In this document: positions 34,234-45,800 of the stretch, piece by piece | How the letters are laid out: the number at the start of each line of letters is the position of its first letter | Numbering within the stretch: the first letter of the stretch is position 1 | Origin: Closterium sp. NIES-65 | Lineage: Eukaryota; Streptophyta; Zygnematophyceae; Desmidiales; Closteriaceae | NCBI GenBank assembly: GCA_948144175.1 | Contig: CANXME010000309.1 | Location: forward strand, 868,001 to 932,000 | DNA: 64,000 nucleotides | Direction of reading: 5' to 3' | Position numbers and translations under genes: made by a program | The notes under the pieces: generated by a model | Seen by the model: only the letters and a program-made list of their open reading frames with translations | What the model was told of the DNA's origin: nothing | Database searches by the model: none

Positions 34234-34466
34234 CCCACCTGCTTCGCCCGCCACTCCAAACCAACTGTGATTCTTGTTACACTGATTTTGTACTACTGCT
34301 CAAAAGGAAAACCATACACATAGTTCTCAGCGTTTTCTATTCGTACCAACCTTGAATTTTCAGGATTTTTTCCCCAGGTAACGCTGATAGTCAGTGTTTT
34401 TTTCTGTACCGAGGTTTGATGGATCAGCCTGGCCCAAAACGAATTTAGGGCCCTACATACATGCAA
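34234..34466. other. Spacer between MLO-B and Copia-C
   Basis: No gene is seen. The word TGGCCCAAAACGAAT near 34430 recurs at about 55319. Confidence 0.5.
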
Positions 34467-34576
34467 TGTCAAATGTTGTAGCCTGTAGTGAGGTTTGTCT
34501 TAGGGGGTACAGAAGTTAGGGTTTGTCATATGTACCCCAACCAACATCAATGCAACACTCATTCCTCATTCTGACA
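34467..34576 (+). repeat. 5' LTR of Copia-C
   Basis: A 110-bp repeat, TGTCAAATG to TTCTGACA, identical by eye to 41536-41645. Confidence 0.95.
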
Positions 34577-34689
34577 TGGTATCAGCTAGGTTAGGATCCT
34601 GTGGGATCCCGTTCCTCCGTTCTCCGTTCGTACCTCCCGAGCCTGATCCTACCTCTCGTTCGTATCAGTTTCGTAGTTACCGCGCCTAG

Positions 34690-35250
34690 TACCGAGCCTA
34701 GCGTCATCTCCCCCGTCGCGTCACGCCTGTTCCCCCCCCGTCGCGTCACGCCCGTTCCCCCTGTCACGTCGCGCCCGTTCCCCCCGTCGCGTCGCGCCCG
34801 TTCCCCCCGTCGCGTCGCGCCCGTTCCCCCTGTCGCGTCGCGCCCGTTCCCCCCCGTCGCGTCGCGCCCGTTCCCCCCGTCGCGTCGCGCCTGCCTGTTA
34901 CCCCCCCCCGTCCCGTCGCCCTGTCCCGTCGCGTCGCCCTGTCCCGTCGCCCTGTCCCGTCGCCCTGTCCCGTCGCGTCGCCCTGTCCCGTCGCGTCGCC
35001 CTGCCCTGTCCCGTCGCGTCGCCCTGCCCTGTCCCGTCGCCCTGTCCCGTCGCGTCGCCCTACCCCGTCGCGTCGCCCTGCCCTGTCCCGTCGCCCTGCT
35101 CCGTCGCGCCGCCCTGCCCCGTCGCGTCGCCCTGTCCCGTCGCGTCGCCCTGCCCCGTCGCGTCGCCCTGACCTTTCCCCCGTCGCGTCGCCCTTCCTAG
35201 GCCCTGGCCCGTCGCCCTACCCTAGGCCCTGGCCCGTTGCCCTACCCTAC
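34690..35250. repeat. GC-rich leader repeat of Copia-C
   Basis: Repeats of CCCGTCGCGTCGCCCTGTC fill the leader between primer site and Gag. This parallels the GC-rich leaders of Copia-B and of the nested element, though the repeat word differs. Confidence 0.88.
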
Positions 35251-38200
35251 GTCTTGGCCCGTCGTCCTAGCCCACTCTTCCGCTGCGACTGAGTCCTCTT
35301 CCCCCCCCGGTTGTTACTCGCCTGTTCGTTCTCACTATGGCGACTCCGCGAGTTCTTCGTTTCGACGCCGACGGTAGACCCCTTGACTTTTCCGTCTGGC
35401 TTCTTCGCGCTCGTCGTCTGTTAGAGAGTCAGGTCCAGGGGGGCGAGACCCTCTGGTCACACGCTACTGGTGACCTCCCCGAGCCCCCCGAGCCTACAGC
35501 TTAGGCCCTGCTCCTGACGATGCTGCTACGGCTCGCTTTGCCCGTCAGCGCGCTGACCGGACGGCTTGGACGTCGCGTGACGCTGCGGCCTGCATCGCAC
35601 TCAGCAGCCTCCTCCCTGAGTCCGAGGAGGTCCACTTTACTCAGGTTCGCACCGCTGCTGCGTACCTCACTGCGATTAAGGCCCGCTACTCTACTCCCGC
35701 TACTGTCTCTCTCGGCCGTCTTTTCCTCCCGTTCCTGTTTCCTGATCTTGCCTCGTTTGAGCGCTCTGCTGACTTGATCGCTCACCTCCGCTCGCTTGAC
35801 GCTAGTTACCGCGCTGCTTGCACTGAGGCACAGCTTGCACTGCTTCCTCCCCCCATGGCGATTACTGTCTATTTCATCGCCACTAGCCTCCCTGACCGCC
35901 TTGCCTCCGTTCGTGACGCGCTTCTGCTGAAGCACCCTAGTGAGCTGACTATCGAGGTCCTTGAGTCTGCACTCAAGGATGTCGAGAGCAACCTTCGTTC
36001 GGTAGCTGCCGCCTCTGGTACTGTATCCCCCCCACTCTTCCACGGGTGCACAGTCCCGCAGTTACCCACCTTCACTGCCTCTCTTGCCACTGCCGCTACT
36101 GACGCGACTGCGGCTGCTGTTACGACTGCGTCGCGGTCCCGCGGCAGGGGGGGCAAGAAAGGTGGTTCCGGTGGAGGTGGAGGCGGAGGTAGCGGAGGTA
36201 GTGGGGGTGCTGTTGCGACTGGCGGTGGTGGGAGTGCAGCGTCTGGAGAGACCCCTCGTGCAGCGGCCGGTGACTCCACTGCACCTGCTGGTGGCAGCGA
36301 CCCTCGAGCTCGTCAGTCGCCTCCTGTACTGTCGGCCCCGCTAGGTGGAGCAGCGGCGTGGTACCAGGCTCAGCGTCAGCAGCACCTTCAGCAGCAGCAG
36401 CAGCCCCTTTCCTCCCAGCAGCCTCAGCAGCAGCAGCGTCAGCAGCTGGCTCCGGGGTCGGGGCTGCGTCAGCCCCAGCGCGGTGCTGCTTACCCTCCCT
36501 GCCCCTACCAGGTTCAGACAGGTCCTCGTCGGGGCCACCCTTGTGGCCGCTTTCACCCCCCTGGTCAGTGCTTTGCTCAGCTCACTGACACGGTCCGGTT
36601 GACCTACGGGGTTGGCGGTCCTGCTCCTGACTGGCTTCCTCTGGTTCAGCGCTACGGCTCCGCTCTGTGGGGCATGTCTGCTGAGCAGTTAGTTGATCTG
36701 ATTAGTGCTCCTCATGCTATGTATGCTGTTGTTGACTCTAGTGTTTCTGACTCTGTTTACTCTGGTGTTGTTAGCTTAGGTGCTAATCTTGCTGAGTTGC
36801 CTGTTGCTAGTGTAGGTACTTGTGTAGACTCTAGACCAGCGACTACCTCAGAGGACGCTTCGCTGTCGTTCACACTGGACTCTGGAGCCTCCCACTGCTT
36901 CTTTCGGGACAGCACGACACTTACACCACTTCCTGCGCCTGTTTCTGTAGCGTTGGCTGATCCCACTACGGGACCAGTCACTGCACGTCACACTACCACT
37001 TTACCGTGTCCTGCTGCTCCCTCCGGGTCTCTCACTGGGTTTCACGTCCCCTCGTTCTCCCGGAACTTGGTGGGCGTGCGACCCCTCGTGAGCCAGCACG
37101 TGGGTGTGTGGTTTGAGCCTTCTGGAGAGACTGCGGTGTGTGTTGACGGAGACTCTTACCAGCCTCTTGCTACCTTTACTGCTGAGCCGGGCTCGGGTCT
37201 CTACACTCTTCACACTGGCCCGCGTGCGCCGCAGCAGCAGCCGCAGCAGCAGCAGCAGCCGCAGCCGCAGCAGCAGCAGCAGCAGCAGCACCAGCGGCCG
37301 CACCAGCAGCCCCCCCTACTGCCACTGCCCCCGGTTCCCCCCCCCGTTCGGGTCCCCGCGTCTCACCAGGTTGCTACGTCCCCCCAGGTGTCTGTGTCGT
37401 GTCAGGTTCCTCCGTCTGTTCCAGTCGCTGCGTCGTGCTCCTGCCGGTCGCTTGCCCACCCCACCGTTCTGTGGCACCACCGGATGGGGCACCCGTCCCT
37501 TCCACGTCTGCGCGCTATGTCTAGTCAGCGTCTTGTCCTAGGCCTCCCACGTGTCTTGCCGTCGCTGCCGCCTTCGCCTGCGCCGCCGTGTCGTCCCTGC
37601 GTCGAGGGTAGGCTGCGCGCCACCCCTCACTCCTCCTCCCTTCGTCCGGCCACCGAGCCTTTTGAGACGCTTCACTTGGACGTCTGGGGCCCAGCCCCTC
37701 GTCTAGGCCCTGAGCGTGAGCGTTACTTTCTGGTGGTCGTTGACGACTTCTCTCGCTACACCACAGTGTTCCCTCTGGCGAAGAAGTCTGAGGTGACTTC
37801 TACGCTGATCAGGTGGTTGCTCACCACCGAGGACACTCGTGGTCGTCGTGTCAGCTGTCTCCACTCCGACCGTGGGGGTGAGTTTCGCTCCGGCATTCTC
37901 GCTGGATTCTGTCGCGAGCAGGGCATTCGTCAGTCCTGGACGCTTCCAGAGTCCCCACAGCAGAATGGGGTTGCTGAGCGCCGCATAGGCCTGGTCATGG
38001 AGATCGCCCGCACCTCCCTGACTCACGCCTGTGCCCCCCATTTTCTGTGGCCCTACGCGGTCAGGTACGCCGCGCACCAGCTGAACCTCTGGCCACGTGT
38101 CTCTCGACCAGAGGTTTCACCGACCAGTCTTTGGACAGGGTTCCCTGGTGTTGCGTCGCGGTTTCGTGTCTGGGGGTGCTTGGCTCTTGTCCGCGACACC

Positions 38201-41200
38201 TCCGCGGACAAGCTCTCGCCTCGTGCCGTCCCCTGTGTCTTCCTTGGTTTCCCTGAGGACTCCTCTGACTTCACCTTTTACCACCCTCCCTCTCACCGGT
38301 TCTTTGACTCCCGTGACGTCCGTTTCGAGGAGTCCACTCCGTACTACGTCAGGTACCCCAGTCGAGGTCTCCCGGTTCCTCCTCCCCCCCTCTTCCTGAC
38401 TGCCGTTCCCCCTCCTGCTCCCCCGGTACAGCCTCCCCCCCCTGGTCCAGCCCCGTCAGGTGTGTCCCAGGCTACCCCTCCTCCTTCGGTAGCCCCTCCG
38501 GTACAGCCTCCCTCCCCACAGTCCTCCTCGCAGCATGCCGCTGGTGCTAGCTCTCGAGAGGTTGGTGCGACGCCTGTTCCTGTACCGGTTTCTGGTTCTG
38601 GGGGTGCTGGAGTTAGAGCTGGAGTTGGAGCTGGAGTTGGAGCTGGAGTTGGCACTGGAGTTTCTGGTTCTGGGGGTGCTGGGGTTGGAGCTGGAGTTTC
38701 TGGTTCTGGAGTTGGAGCTGACCAGGTGGGTGCAGAGGACGCTTGTCGTCCGGGAGCTGGTGCTGGCCGCGCGGACACTGGGGGTGCTGCGTCTGGGGGT
38801 GAGGGTGCGCCTCCTTTGGGTTCAGGTGAGCCTGGGTCTGGAGCTGGTGTTAGTGCTGCCTCTGGGGGTGGTGAGCCTAGTTCTTCTGGAGTGGACTCTG
38901 GAGCTGCCGCTGCTTCGGACACTACTCCGCCCCCCCACCCCTACCCGACTAGGCACCAGGCTCGTGTTCGCCGTGCCCGTGACGATCAGCTGGCGTTGGA
39001 GAGAGAGGAGAGGGAGTTACAGCGGCTGGAGGAGCAGCAGCAGCAGCTGGACCCGCAGGAGCAGCAGTCCCAGCAGCAGCCGCGTCCGCAGCAGCAGCAG
39101 TCGCAGCCGCAGCAGCAGCAGCCACTTCCTCCTCCTGTCTCGGGTCTTCGGATCCTTGGTCTCCCCTCCCCTTCTCCTCCCTCCTCCGCCTCTCCTCCTG
39201 TCTACGGTCCCACGTTTCCTCCTCCTGACTCCTCCCCCGCTGTTTTCCCCAGTTCTCCGCCCTTGTCCTCTTCTCCTCCGTCTCGTTCTTGGGCTACTCG
39301 TCGCTCCCCTCGTGCTCGTCCCTCGTCTCCTGTTCCCTTCACTGACCTTCGTACTGCCTTCCTTCTTTCTAGTCCACCTCGTCCGTCTCAGTCTGTGCTT
39401 CCGTCTCCTCCTGAGTCGGCCCTCACTGTGTCGCTCCCTACTCCTGTCACTGACTACTACCGCACGTACCGTCCTGTTCTCTCTCGTGTTCTCGCCTCTC
39501 TTGTTACTCACCCTCGTGCCTCTGTGTCCTCTGTGTCCGCTCTTACTGCCGCAGTTACTGACTTTGCCTCTACCCGCCGCCTTGACTACGCCACCACGCT
39601 TGTGGCTGCTCCTCCTACCAGTCCTCTGGCCGTCGGGGGTGTGTCTGCCCTTGGCCGTGACGCCCTAGAGGACAGGCAGTTTGAGCTAGAGTTCCTGGCG
39701 GCCGCTTCCCCTCATCTCTGTGCCATGCTCCTCGCCCCTGAGGGTGACCCCGACGCCCTTGACATTCCGACTCCTCGCACTTACGCTGAGGCAGTGTCAG
39801 GGCCTTGGGCCTCTCAGTGGAGAGCTGCCATGGACGCAGAGATGGCCTCCTACAGATCCACAGGCACCTACGTCGATGAGGTTCCCCCCCCGGGGGCGAA
39901 CGTAGTCGACGGCATGTGGATCTACAGGGTGAAGCGGCCACCGGGATCTCCCCCGGTCTTCAAGGCGCGCTACGTGGCTAGAGGTTTCAGTCAGCGCGAG
40001 GGAGTTGACTTCTTTCAGACCTTCGCACCTACCCCGAAGATGACCACTCTTCGGGTGTTACTACACGTAGCAGCACAGAGAGACTACGAGTTACACTCTC
40101 TTGACTTCTCCACTGCTTTCCTTCAGGGCAGCCTACACGAGGAGGTCTGGTTGCGTCGTCCCTCGGCCTTCACTGGCACCTTCCCTCCTGGGACCCAGTG
40201 GAGGCTGAGGCGACCTGTTTACGGTCTTCGCCAGGCCCCTCGTGAGTGGCACGACACTCTGCGTTCTACCCTCTCTGACCTTGGGTTCCAGCCGTCTTCT
40301 GCCGACCCGTCGCTGTTCGTTCGTCGTGGCTCCACACCGTTCTTTGTTCTGGTTTACGTCGACGACCTCGTTTTCGCCACTCCGGACAGGGTTGCTTTGG
40401 CAGACGTGAAGTCCGAACTGCAGAAGAGACACACGTGCACTGATCTTGGTGAACTGCGCCACTACCTTGGCCTGCAGATCACCAGGGACAGAGCCGCTCG
40501 CACCATTACACTCTCACAGTCACACATGGTGCAGCAGGTCCTTCAGCGGTTCGGGCTTCAGCACTCCACCGTACAGCGCACACCTCTAGCTGTTGACCAC
40601 AGACTCACTGGTCCCTTTCCTGACGAGCCGTTTGAGCCTAGTGGTCCCTACGCAGAGCTTGTGGGTTGCCTCATGTACCTGATGACTTGTACTCGCCCGG
40701 ACCTCGCCTTCCCTCTCAGCATCCTTGCGCGCTTTGTTGCGCCAGGGAGACACCGTCCTGTTCACTGGACGGCAGCTGTGAGGGTGGCGAAGTACCTAGC
40801 GACTACATCAGGCGTGGGGCTAGTTCTTGGAGGGCAGCAGTCTGTCGTACTCACTGGTCACTGTGACTCCTCTTACGCTGACGACGCTGAGACTCACAGG
40901 TCTACTCAGGGGTACTGTTTCAGTCTGGGTTCTGGAGCTGTTTCCTGGCGTTCCACGCGCTCCTCTTCTGTCTCGACCTCTACAGCTGAGGCTGAGATTT
41001 ACGCTGGTGCCATGGCGGCACAGGAGTTGCGGTGGTTGACCTTCTTGCTCACTGACCTTGGTGAGCGGCCGAGCTCTGCACCGACCTTGTTTACTGACAA
41101 CAAGGCGTCGATCCTCCTCTGTCGTGAGCCGCGACTGGAGAGCAGAGTGAAGCACATTCACATCAGGTACTTTCTTCTGCGAGAGTTGCAGAGGCGTGGA

Positions 41201-41535
41201 CAGGCTCGCTTCGAGTTCGTAGAGTCCGAGGCCAACACTGCAGACATCTTCACCAAGGCGCTTCCGCCTTGTGACCACCAGAGGTGTTGTGTGCAGTTAG
41301 GCCTTGTTGACACAGGTTCTAGTCATGCGTAGACTTGAGTTTATTGCCTGCTTCGTCTGTACATTTACTATATATACTTGTGATCTCTTGGACTGGCCTT
41401 GTGGCCACTGTTGCTTGTGCTCAGAGTGTGTGGTGACGTTGTGATCCACCCTGAGCTTTGTTTTCTTTTGGACTGGTCTTGTGACCGTACTCTTTTTGTT
41501 TTTGCTAGACACCCCTCACTTAGGCTATGGGGGTG

Positions 41536-41645
41536 TGTCAAATGTTGTAGCCTGTAGTGAGGTTTGTCTTAGGGGGTACAGAAGTTAGGGTTTGTCATAT
41601 GTACCCCAACCAACATCAATGCAACACTCATTCCTCATTCTGACA
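41536..41645 (+). repeat. 3' LTR of Copia-C
   Basis: Partner of 34467-34576. Preceded by the purine tract GGCTATGGGGGTG. Confidence 0.95.
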
Positions 41646-41694
41646 TGCAATACTGGAACCATCAAATCAGTAGTGTAACGTCCACCAGAACAAG

Positions 41695-41838
41695 CCAGAA
41701 ATCCTTGTGCAAGAATGAAATCTTCACTTCACTTGCAGCAGCTTCCCATGCTTAGCAATCCTCCTAATGTCATCGAGTTACAATCTCTGCTTGATAAGCT
41801 GCTCCTCGTGAAACACTTTTAAGTTCGTCTCAGAAAAT
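41695..41838 (-). pseudogene. Partial tandem copy of the small gene's tail
   Basis: CAGCAGCTTCCCATGCTTAG and the ~90 bp after it repeat the last exon part at 41848-41940. The junction reads TTTTAAGTTCGTCTCAGAAAA, which looks like a decayed form of the TTTTGAGTCG(A/T)CTCAAAA palindrome found at other junctions in this window. Confidence 0.75.
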
Positions 41839-42243
41839 TCACTTCACTTCCAGCAGCTTCCCATGCTTAGCAATCCTCCTAATGTCATCCAGCGACAATC
41901 TCTGCTGAATAAGCTCCTCGTGAAACTCTTTCAACGCGTTGCAAAGCGCCACCGCATCTCCCGGCGGCAAGTGCGCCGCCACTCGCTCCTGCAGCACTTC
42001 CCAAAACGACCTAGAAGGAGTAGGAGCCGTTCCCCCAAGCCCTAGATTCGCTTCACCTGTCTCGGGTTGCTGCCCGGAAACTCCCTCTGCAAGTAAACTG
42101 ACTTGCTTGGGATTACCGCGCTGGGATTCAGATGCGTGGGAGGAAGCAGCAGCAGCGGTGGCCGGGAGATCGTTTTCGTTGTAGTCACGCGAGCGAACTA
42201 CTGGGTAAAGCGCCAGGGCTTTAAGAAAATCCGACTCATCCAT
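41839..42243 (-). CDS. Small uncharacterised protein (134 aa)
   Basis: A single-exon reading frame from ATG at 42243 to TAA at 41839. The N-terminus reads MDESDFLKALALYPVVRSRDY. A low-complexity Ala/Ser/Gly middle follows, then a charged, probably helical C-terminus (FWEVLQERVAAHLPPGDAVA and LKEFHEELIQQRLSLDDIRR). I do not recognise a named domain. The VVRSRDY start and FWE...EELSL-type end recall small uncharacterised plant proteins, but that is from memory and weak. Decayed tail copies at 41695-41838 and 13311-13525 support a real, duplicated locus. It converges on MLO-B and lies in tandem with the protease gene. Confidence 0.65.
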   Translation of the reverse strand: MDESDFLKALALYPVVRSRDYNENDLPATAAAASSHASESQRGNPKQVSLLAEGVSGQQPETGEANLGLGGTAPTPSRSFWEVLQERVAAHLPPGDAVALCNALKEFHEELIQQRLSLDDIRRIAKHGKLLEVK

Positions 42244-42843
42244 GTGGGAAAAAAATTGCGGGACGGAGGATACGCTTGGCGGAGAGATGCGGAGAAGCGA
42301 GAGAGAGCCTGGACTATAAATTTAAAAAAGAGATGTTATGGAAAAGAATCAGCACCAAACAGGACACCAGTATTTCCAGCTCTTCTTGACAAGATTACTA
42401 TGTCGGACTAGTGCGCGCAATGAGGCTGTGAGAGCGGACCAAGCCTGGTTCACTATCGGTAATCTCCAAACAGCACCAGTAGTTTTTTTTTGCATACGTG
42501 ATAAGGTCGAACGTACGCGACCTCGATAAAGATTTGCGATAAACGGGAGGGAGAATTCATGGAGGGTAGGTAACTGCTGCAAACGGTTCCCATCATTTCT
42601 TATGATACCACTAATTCAAAATCTGCTAAATAGTTCACTACACCACATGTATTCACATTCACAGCTGATATGATTGACAAGGGAAGAATGTTTGGGAGAG
42701 AAACTCACAAATACAAGCTTTGAAAGCGACGCAAACTACTAAACTGCTTCACTATGCATAGACTGCAGATTTGTCTCGCATGTAGCAACTACACAGGAAA
42801 TACAGCACCACACATGACGCCACTTCATACCTGCCAGTAAACG
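42244..42843. other. Spacer upstream of the small gene and downstream of the protease
   Basis: No gene is seen. It should hold the promoter of the 134-aa gene and the 3' UTR of the protease gene. Short reading frames here have no recognisable content. Confidence 0.5.
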
Positions 42844-45800
42844 TCACCATCTTACCACATCATCATATAGCCATGGCATTGGTTCATGTGAACTGTGCTC
42901 CTCAAGCTCTCTACAAGAGCGGCCTTGTGCTAGTGCAACTTGCGCAAGCCTTTGACACGGTAAACCACTGCTTCCAGACGCCTCCATTACTGCTACTGCT
43001 GCTGGCCCTCGCTGAAAAGAAGACTCGTTCTCTTCTAGCAAACCCTCTCCACCAGCGCCGAGGAAAAGCACTGCAGATGCTAGCGCAGCCGCTAGTAGCG
43101 AGAGCATGAAAGTGGGGCGCCGAGCCGCAGAGGCGGACGACTTGACCGGTGGCGGCGGGGAGAGATTGGCTCCCACAATAATGGTGACGTTGTATTCCCC
43201 TCCATCGGCTGTGATCGTTCCCACGGAACCTGTATGATGAGATGCGCAGAGGGAGGAAAAGACAAGTGGAGGTCTTGTGGTTTGAAACGTCCCAACTGTG
43301 TAATCCAGCTGTCGGCAGCAACTTGTTTAGTGGGAGGGAGGGAGAAAGGTGGGAAGGAAGGAGGGAGAGAGAATGAGGAAGGAAGTAAGGGAGGGAAGGA
43401 AGAAGGAAGGGAGCAAAACTATTGAATGATGAACATTGTCTGCACAAGTGCACGGAGACTCACAGTCATATGGAGCCCATCCGAGCTTCATGTTGTCCGT
43501 GTCATACACCACAAGGTGACTTCTCAATAGACTCAAAAGTTAAAAAAGTTGCACAAGTGCAATGGAACTCACAGTCATATGGAGCCCGTCCGAGCTTCAT
43601 GTTATCCGTGTCGTACACAACGAGATGGTTGCCTTTGACTCGAGTCAAAGGCCACCTGACCATAGAGGCACCTCAGAGCACTGTTGCAGCAGTGCAGTGA
43701 AAGGAACTCACAGTCGTAGGGAGCCCATCCGAGCTTCATGTTATCCGTGTCGTACTCAACGAGATGGTTGCCTTTGACTTGAGTCAAAGGCCACCTGACC
43801 GTAGAAGCACCTCAGAGCACTGTTGCAGCAGTGCAGTGAAAGGAACTCACAGTCGTAGGGAGCCCATCCGAGCTTCATGTTATCCGTGTCATACACAACG
43901 AGATGGTTGCGCAGGACTATGTCTGGGAGAAGGGGAGAGGAGAGAGAAGGGACAGGATAGGCAAGGGTGAGCGGGAGGAGGAGGCGAGGGCAAGATTGTA
44001 CACGAAATTCTACCTTGATAACAGTGACTGTAACAAAAACAAGATTGTATCTCAATTGGCAGTGACTGGATGGAAACGCAATCAAGGGGTGTGCCTCCTA
44101 CGACAGTGACTGTAATGAATATGCCACACACCTCAAATGAACCAGTGAACACAGTAAATGCAAGGTGTACCTACCTCCAAATGACAGTGACAGTATGCAA
44201 GGTGTACCTCCAAAGACAGTGACTGTAACGAATGCAAGGTGTATCTCCAACGACAGTGGCTAACAAATGCAATGTGTACATCCAATGACAGTGACAGTAA
44301 CGAATGCAAGGTGTACATCCAATGACAGTGACAGTAACAAATGCAAGGTGTACCTCCCATGACAGTGACTGTAACAAATGCAATGTGTACATCCAATGAT
44401 AGTGACTGTAAGGAATGCAAGGTGTACATACCTCCAATGACAGTTATCTTGGAAAAGTCTCCTCCAAGCATGGGTTGCCATCCTATGCACGCAGCCATGA
44501 CCACCCCCTGCCAGCCACATGCACACACACACATGCAATCACAAACACACACACATGCAATCACAAACACACACACATGCAATCACACAGACACACACAT
44601 GCAATCACGTGACCAAACATGGGCTTATTGAGGTGCCTCAATAGTAGTCTCCTCTCTTCCTCTGAGCATGGCCCAGAGGGGAGGGGTGGAACGCTGCAAT
44701 CACTGAGGGCCGGAGGCGAGGTGTGCAGGAGGGAAAAGGCTGGAAGGCCGGACTCGAAAAAATTGCAGGAAAAAGGGAGAGGGAGGTGGCGTGGGGAGGA
44801 AGAGTGGAAAAGGGGGAAGAGTGGGAGAGGAAGCGTCAAGGGGGAGAAAGAGTGGGAGGGGGGAGAGGGGGGCGGAAGGGGGAGGAATGGCATAGTGGGC
44901 TCACATTAAAACGCAGGAAGTCATAGCCGCGAGGGACGATGGTCATGTACTCTCAGATGTGGGATGGGCTTGATTCAATAGGAAAGATTGGAAGGGATCG
45001 CATGCTGGGCTCACATTGGAGGGCAATGTGCAGTTTGACAATGCTATATGTGAACACATAGCCGGGGGGTTCGACGGTCATGTATTTCTGGTCGACTCAA
45101 AATAAATAACCCAGGCAGGGGTAGAAAGGGGATGGCATGCTGGGCTCACGTTTGAATGCAGGAAGACGTAGCCGGGGGGTTCAACGGTCAGCCCTCTCAG
45201 ATGGGGGACGGGGCTTGATTGATAAGGGAGGAGCGGAAGGAAAGGCATAGTGGACTCACATTTGAGTGCAGGAAGACATAGCCGGGGGGTTCAACGGTCA
45301 TGTCTGCCCCCTCGAAATGCAGAGTCACCGTCGGAAAGTACTTGGAAAGTTCCTCATACTTGCTGTGATAAGGAGGCAAGAACGCAGGACAGGAGACGGG
45401 AAGCGGGGAGCGGGGAGGGGGAGAGGGGGAGGGGGGTGGTGGGGCAGAACAGTTGATGACTAATTCTGAGGTGCCTGAGAAATGGTGGAGGAACTTTTAT
45501 CTATACTTTAATTGCCCTTGCTTAATGGGAGGCATTAGCCATCCATACCATACCACAGCTGCCCCTGGTGCGGGTGGGAAATATTGCTGTGATAAACAGG
45601 CCGTGCTACAACTAGCTGCGGTGCATTTGGCTGTAGCACGGCTGGCTGTAGCACTTCTGGCAGTAGTGCAACACAGCCTTACTCTTGCACAACTGCCTGT
45701 AGCGCACTCACTTGGAGCCAAAGTCGTAGCAGAGGAAGTCTGACGTGGCGCCCACTTGGGGCAAGGTGATGAGAGAAGTAACCTGGTAACAGGGGGCAAT

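Larger units (their letters stand above)
34467..41645 (+). mobile_element. Copia-C, Ty1/copia LTR retrotransposon
   Basis: The 110-bp LTRs (34467-34576, 41536-41645) appear identical and are flanked by TGCAA duplications (34462-34466, 41646-41650), so the insertion is very recent. A primer site TGGTATCAGCTAGG follows the 5' LTR. Parts: GC-rich repeat leader 34.7-35.25 kb; Gag about 35.3-36.7 kb; protease LDSGASHCFF near 36.88 kb; integrase about 37.65-38.05 kb with LHLDVWG, LHSDRGGEF and GVAERRIG; a long low-complexity Pro/Gln/Gly linker; reverse transcriptase about 39.85-40.55 kb with YVDDLVFAT; RNase H about 40.85-41.25 kb. It looks close to whole, with about one break. It lies between MLO-B and the small gene at 41.8 kb, the same relative place as Copia-A beside MLO-A. 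Confidence 0.94.

Noticed and set aside
44515-44612. Telomere- or centromere-type repeat
   Set aside because: It is a plain CA-rich minisatellite of about four units.
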